Below, piece after piece: positions 61,199-64,000 of a stretch of 64,000 bases of DNA; within the stretch, counting starts at the first letter, position 1, and each line of letters opens with the position of its first letter. Both the position numbers and the translations under genes were made by a program. Below the pieces are notes generated by a model. The model was not told the DNA's origin. It did no database searches and saw only the letters and a list, made by a program, of their open reading frames with translations. The stretch comes from Clostridium sp. DSM 17811 (GTDB taxonomy: Bacteria > Bacillota > Clostridia > Clostridiales > Clostridiaceae): positions 493,821 to 557,820 of the forward strand of contig NZ_JAHLDU010000001.1 of assembly GCF_018861905.1 (NCBI RefSeq), written 5' to 3'.

Positions 61199-61420
61199 TT
61201 AAGAGATTTTCATATTAATATATTTTCTATCTTTATACAGCATAGAAATGCCCGTTTCATAATCAAAAAAATTAATGATTATACATTTATCATCATAACA
61301 TCTAATGTTAATATTTTCACTCTCTTTTAAAACTACGTCTATTTCTGAATTATCTTTAAAATATGTGAACCCTTTAACTTCACCTAATAGCTCTACAATA
61401 TTATTCTTATTTTTAATCAT
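61199..61420 (-). CDS. Small protein of unknown function
   Basis: A 73-residue acidic-to-neutral protein (VVLKESENINIRCYDDKCIIINFFDYETG) that I do not recognise. GAGGAACGAA precedes the ATG, and a strong terminator follows. It lies where ctsR-mcsA-mcsB would be expected, but shows no similarity to them. Confidence 0.6.
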   Translation of the reverse strand: MIKNKNNIVELLGEVKGFTYFKDNSEIDVVLKESENINIRCYDDKCIIINFFDYETGISMLYKDRKYINMKIS

Positions 61421-61733
61421 TTCGTTCCTCCTAATTTAATTTTATTTAATCTTTTCTTACACCTGCATAAATACATATAACTTCCCGTTTGTTTTATTCC
61501 ATATATTTACTATTCTATAAAACTATTTTTATACCTTGTTTGTATTATAATTTTCGTAATGGTTTTTCTTACATTTTTATTCATAATACATTAATAATAT
61601 GTAAATATTTTAGAATAAGAATTACCTATCTAGTAATATTATTGCATGGTTATAAATCATTATTTATTAACGCTAAAAAATAAGTAGTAATTCTAAAATT
61701 ACTACTTATTCACATTTAATTATTTGTATAAAT
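61421..61733. other. Gene-free AT-rich spacer
   Basis: About 310 bases between the small gene and pepP. Open frames here are low-complexity and lack ribosome sites. It contains the pepP terminator at its right end and, presumably, the promoter of the 73-residue gene. I see no other structure. Confidence 0.6.
61679..61710 (-). terminator. Terminator of the aminopeptidase gene
   Basis: AATAAGTAGTAATT and AATTACTACTTATT form a perfect 14-base stem around TTAG (minus strand), followed by TTTTTTAGCG. Confidence 0.88.
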
Positions 61734-62975
61734 TTACTTAGCCATAAATGCTTCAATTTCATCTACAGTCTTAATTATTTGTTTTGAAAGATTTTCACAC
61801 CCATCTTTTGTGATTAGTATATCATCCTCAATTCTAATTCCGATATTCTCTTCTTCTATATAAAGTCCCGGTTCATTAGTACATACCATACCAGGTTTCA
61901 ATTCTATATCACGGTTTCCTACATCATGAGTATCTAATCCTAAATAATGACTTACCCCATGGAAATAATACTTAGATAGTTCACTCGGTTCTTTAATAAG
62001 ACCTAACTCTATACATCCAGCTGCAAGTACCTCTTTAGCCGTTTCATTTAAAACTGAGAACAATATACCAGGTTTTGCAATTGCTATTACTGCTTCCTGC
62101 GCTTTTAATACTACGTTATAAACTTGTTTTTGTCTTTCTGTATATTTACCATTAACCGGGAATGTACGGCTTATATCCGCATTGTAATATTTATACTGAG
62201 CTCCCAAATCAAACAACACTAATTTACCATCCTGAAGCTCACTATCATTTTTTACATAATGAAGTATAGTTGCATTCTTACCACATGCTGCAATAGTATG
62301 AAAAGCATAATCTGTTACACCGTCACTTTTCAATGAAAAATCAAAGTAGGCCTCTAATTGATATTCTTTAATACCGACTTTCGAATTTCTCATTAGTTGT
62401 TTTATACCCATGTCTGTGATATCTATAGCTTTCCTTATTAACTTTATTTCTTCCTCTGATTTAATAAGTCTAAGACTCGCTATTTCATGATATATGTTTT
62501 GTACCTTTAAATAAGGGTATCTTTTCGTTACAACTTTTGCAAACCTTTGTGATGTAGACATCGATATATCAAACTCTTGTCTTTCAAGATCCAAATATAA
62601 GTTTTCAATTTTCGTTTTCTCCAAAATTGTGTTAAATAAATTTTTAAAATTCTCTACAAATTCAATATTTTGTATGCCAGAGATTTCTTTTGCCTCAGCT
62701 TTAGACATTTTCTCTCCTACCCACCTAGCCAATACTGGGTCATTTTTCTCTACAAATAATGTTTCTTCCATCTTACCCTTTATTTTTACTATCATTAAAA
62801 GCATTTTATCTTTATCAACACCTGTTAGATAATAAAAATTTCTATTTGGAGTGAATGCATATTTTTCATCTGCTGATTTATATGGTGCTTCACCTGCAAA
62901 TATTAATGTTATTGAATTTTCTTCTAAGCTTCCCCAAAGATTCTTCCTGTTTGTATTAAATAATGTGTTTTTCAT
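61734..62975 (-). CDS. pepP: Aminopeptidase P (Xaa-Pro aminopeptidase)
   Basis: A 413-residue M24 metallopeptidase: N-terminal AMP_N domain, then a pita-bread catalytic domain. Metal ligands are in LFDLGAQYKYYNADISRTF (two Asp), HGVSHYLGLDTHD (His), GMVCTNEPGLYI (Glu) and GIRIEDDILI (Glu). Removes the first residue ahead of proline. It is a different M24 member and cannot replace the role of map. Confidence 0.9.
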   Translation of the reverse strand: MKNTLFNTNRKNLWGSLEENSITLIFAGEAPYKSADEKYAFTPNRNFYYLTGVDKDKMLLMIVKIKGKMEETLFVEKNDPVLARWVGEKMSKAEAKEISGIQNIEFVENFKNLFNTILEKTKIENLYLDLERQEFDISMSTSQRFAKVVTKRYPYLKVQNIYHEIASLRLIKSEEEIKLIRKAIDITDMGIKQLMRNSKVGIKEYQLEAYFDFSLKSDGVTDYAFHTIAACGKNATILHYVKNDSELQDGKLVLFDLGAQYKYYNADISRTFPVNGKYTERQKQVYNVVLKAQEAVIAIAKPGILFSVLNETAKEVLAAGCIELGLIKEPSELSKYYFHGVSHYLGLDTHDVGNRDIELKPGMVCTNEPGLYIEEENIGIRIEDDILITKDGCENLSKQIIKTVDEIEAFMAK

Positions 62976-63113
62976 TTCAATTCCCCTCCCAATGAATATT
63001 TTAAAATGTATTATTTATTATAACATATCATTCTGTTTAATGACGTTCAAGACTTTATAGTAAGACTCTTTAGAACATCTAACTATTTTATTGAAAATAT
63101 TGTGACTTCATAA

Positions 63114-63350
63114 CTATCTTTCCTTTTGCGAAGTAATATAATATTCACCATTTTGCGTATCTCCTTGCGTCACAATAGTAAAACTATTATTTTCTAACAT
63201 TTCACAAAGTATTTTCATTTCCTCAGAGTTTTTCATTCTTGAAGTAATTGTAAATCTATCATTTTGTGAAATTATTCCCATATAATCATGAATGCTACTA
63301 TAATCGCTTAAATTAATATTCCCAGGAATATCTAATCTATATTCAGACAT
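63114..63350 (-). CDS. Small protein of unknown function
   Basis: A 78-residue protein (YRLDIPGNINLSDYSSIHDYMGIISQNDRFTIT) that I do not recognise. It has a two-part strand-helix pattern that could be a small alpha/beta fold. AGAGGGGAAATGAA precedes the ATG. Confidence 0.6.
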   Translation of the reverse strand: MSEYRLDIPGNINLSDYSSIHDYMGIISQNDRFTITSRMKNSEEMKILCEMLENNSFTIVTQGDTQNGEYYITSQKER

Positions 63351-63430
63351 TTCATTTCCCCCTCTTTACTATGATTAACATTAGGTTCTGTAATTTCAGG
63401 TAAAATATCCGTATTTATTATAAAAAATAA

Positions 63431-63461
63431 AAGTACCTATAATCTAAAATTATTGGTACTT
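63431..63461 (-). terminator. Second terminator downstream of the rRNA operon
   Basis: AAGTACCAATAAT and ATTATAGGTACTT (minus strand) pair with one mismatch and are followed by TTTATTTTTTAT. A promoter for the 78-residue gene must lie between here and its start. Confidence 0.75.
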
Positions 63462-63572
63462 AACTACATATTATAAATAAATATAAATTACTAATAACAT
63501 TCATACTTATTATACACATTTAATATAATGTTTTTTCATTGACCTAGTCCTATAATTCTCCACAAAATAAAA

Positions 63573-63593
63573 AAAAGCTAATAATTAGCTTTT
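63573..63593 (-). terminator. First terminator downstream of the rRNA operon
   Basis: AAAAGCTA and TAGCTTTT pair around ATTAT and are followed by TTTTTTTTATTTTG on the minus strand, 33 bases after tRNA-Asn. Confidence 0.8.
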
Positions 63594-63626
63594 GTATATA
63601 TTAAATATATTATTACATTATAAAAA

Positions 63627-63701
63627 TGGCTCCGCGAAAAGGATTTGAACCTTCAACCTATCGGTTAACAGCCGAGCGCTCCACCGTTGAGCTATCGCGG
63701 A
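63627..63701 (-). tRNA. tRNA-Asn (anticodon GTT)
   Basis: Acceptor TCCGCGA/TCGCGGA, anticodon loop CTGTTAA with anticodon GTT, T arm GGTTCAAATCC, and an encoded CCA. It follows 5S rRNA by about 5 bases and is part of the rRNA operon. Confidence 0.95.
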
Positions 63702-63706
63702 ACATT

Positions 63707-63824
63707 ACCTAGCGACGACCTACTCTTCCACAAGGTCACCCCTGCAGTACCATCGGCGCATTGAAGCTTAACCTTCGTGTTCGGTATGGGAACGGGTGTT
63801 ACCTTCATGCCATAATCACTAGAT
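63707..63824 (-). rRNA. rrf: 5S ribosomal RNA
   Basis: The minus strand contains CACCCGTTCCCATACCGAACACG, the conserved core, with GCGCCGATGGTACTGC and GTGGAAGAGTAGGTCG; ends pair as CTAGTGA with TCGCTAG. Ends are estimated to within a few bases. Confidence 0.93.
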
Positions 63825-63896
63825 GAGAATATAAATATTCTCTCAAAATTGCACAGTTTTCGCATTATTAATATTAATTGTTACTTATGTTATCTT

Positions 63897-64000
63897 GGTC
63901 AAGCCCTCGACTTATTAGTATTAGTCAGCTGAACATGTTACCATGCTTACACCTCTAACCTATCAACCTGGTGGTCTTCCAGGAGTCTTACTTGCACCAC
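63897..64000 (-). rRNA. rrl: 23S ribosomal RNA, 3' end (partial)
   Basis: TACTAATAAGTCGAGGGCTTGACC on the minus strand is the conserved 23S 3' end; CATGGTAACATGTTCAGCTGACTAA precedes it. The gene runs out of the window. Confidence 0.93.

Overview
This window comes from a low-GC, spore-forming, anaerobic Clostridium (sensu stricto). The evidence is AT-rich intergenic DNA, frequent TTG/GTG starts behind strong GGAGG sites, sigH and cwlD sporulation/germination genes, a phosphate butyryltransferase, a flavin-dependent thymidylate synthase, and the canonical clostridial order rrn / clpC-disA-carD-yacL-ispD / mrnC-thyX-rlmB-rae1-sigH / tRNA-tuf-rpmG-secE-nusG-rplKAJL-rpoBC / str / S10-spc-alpha / ecf-truA-rplM-rpsI. 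Nearly everything lies on the minus strand, so transcription runs from high to low coordinates.

Layout, low to high coordinate. 1-5 kb: ptb, a COG2509 FAD oxidoreductase, and cdaR-cdaA (membrane diadenylate cyclase and its regulator). 5-12.6 kb: cell-envelope and redox genes on both strands. These are a TTG-started membrane-anchored protein, a SleB-type hydrolase behind a c-di-AMP (ydaO) riboswitch, a thioredoxin reductase without the NADPH motifs plus trxA with a CsoR-like palindrome in its leader, a TPR membrane protein, an L,D-transpeptidase, cwlD and an Fe/Mn-SOD-like protein. 12.6-32.7 kb: rpsI-rplM-truA-ecfT-ecfA2-ecfA1 and then the alpha, spc and S10 ribosomal operons, including small genes rpmJ, rpmD, rpmC and a wrecked map (methionine aminopeptidase) remnant. 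32.8-45 kb: tuf1-fusA-rpsG-rpsL-rplGB-rpoC-rpoB. 45-50.4 kb: rplL-rplJ (with L10 leader)-rplA-rplK-nusG-secE-rpmG-tuf2-tRNA-Thr-tRNA-Gly. 50.4-54.4 kb: sigH-rae1-rlmB-thyX-mrnC behind a T-box leader. 54.4-61 kb: ispD-yacL-carD, a small plus-strand gene, disA and clpC. 61-64 kb: small unknown genes, an aminopeptidase P, tRNA-Asn, 5S rRNA and the 3' end of 23S rRNA.

Themes. (1) Translation/transcription machinery with several RNA-level controls: S10 leader, probable L13 leader, L10 leader, T-box and intra-operon hairpins. (2) c-di-AMP signalling: both cyclases (cdaA, disA) and a c-di-AMP riboswitch on a cell-wall hydrolase lie within about 58 kb. (3) Genes expected from conserved gene order but absent here: proS/cysS between the T-box and mrnC, ctsR-mcsA-mcsB upstream of clpC, radA between clpC and disA, and the catalytic core of map.

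Most of the window is conserved housekeeping DNA. I did not find a new defence or mobile system. The most unusual signals are the orphan T-box, the collapsed map gene, the ferredoxin-type thioredoxin reductase with its palindromic operator, the His-to-Asn change in the rifampicin region of RpoB, and a hairpin that may bring a distant Shine-Dalgarno next to the nusG start. Nothing was run through a database: family names rest on recognised motifs and gene order.
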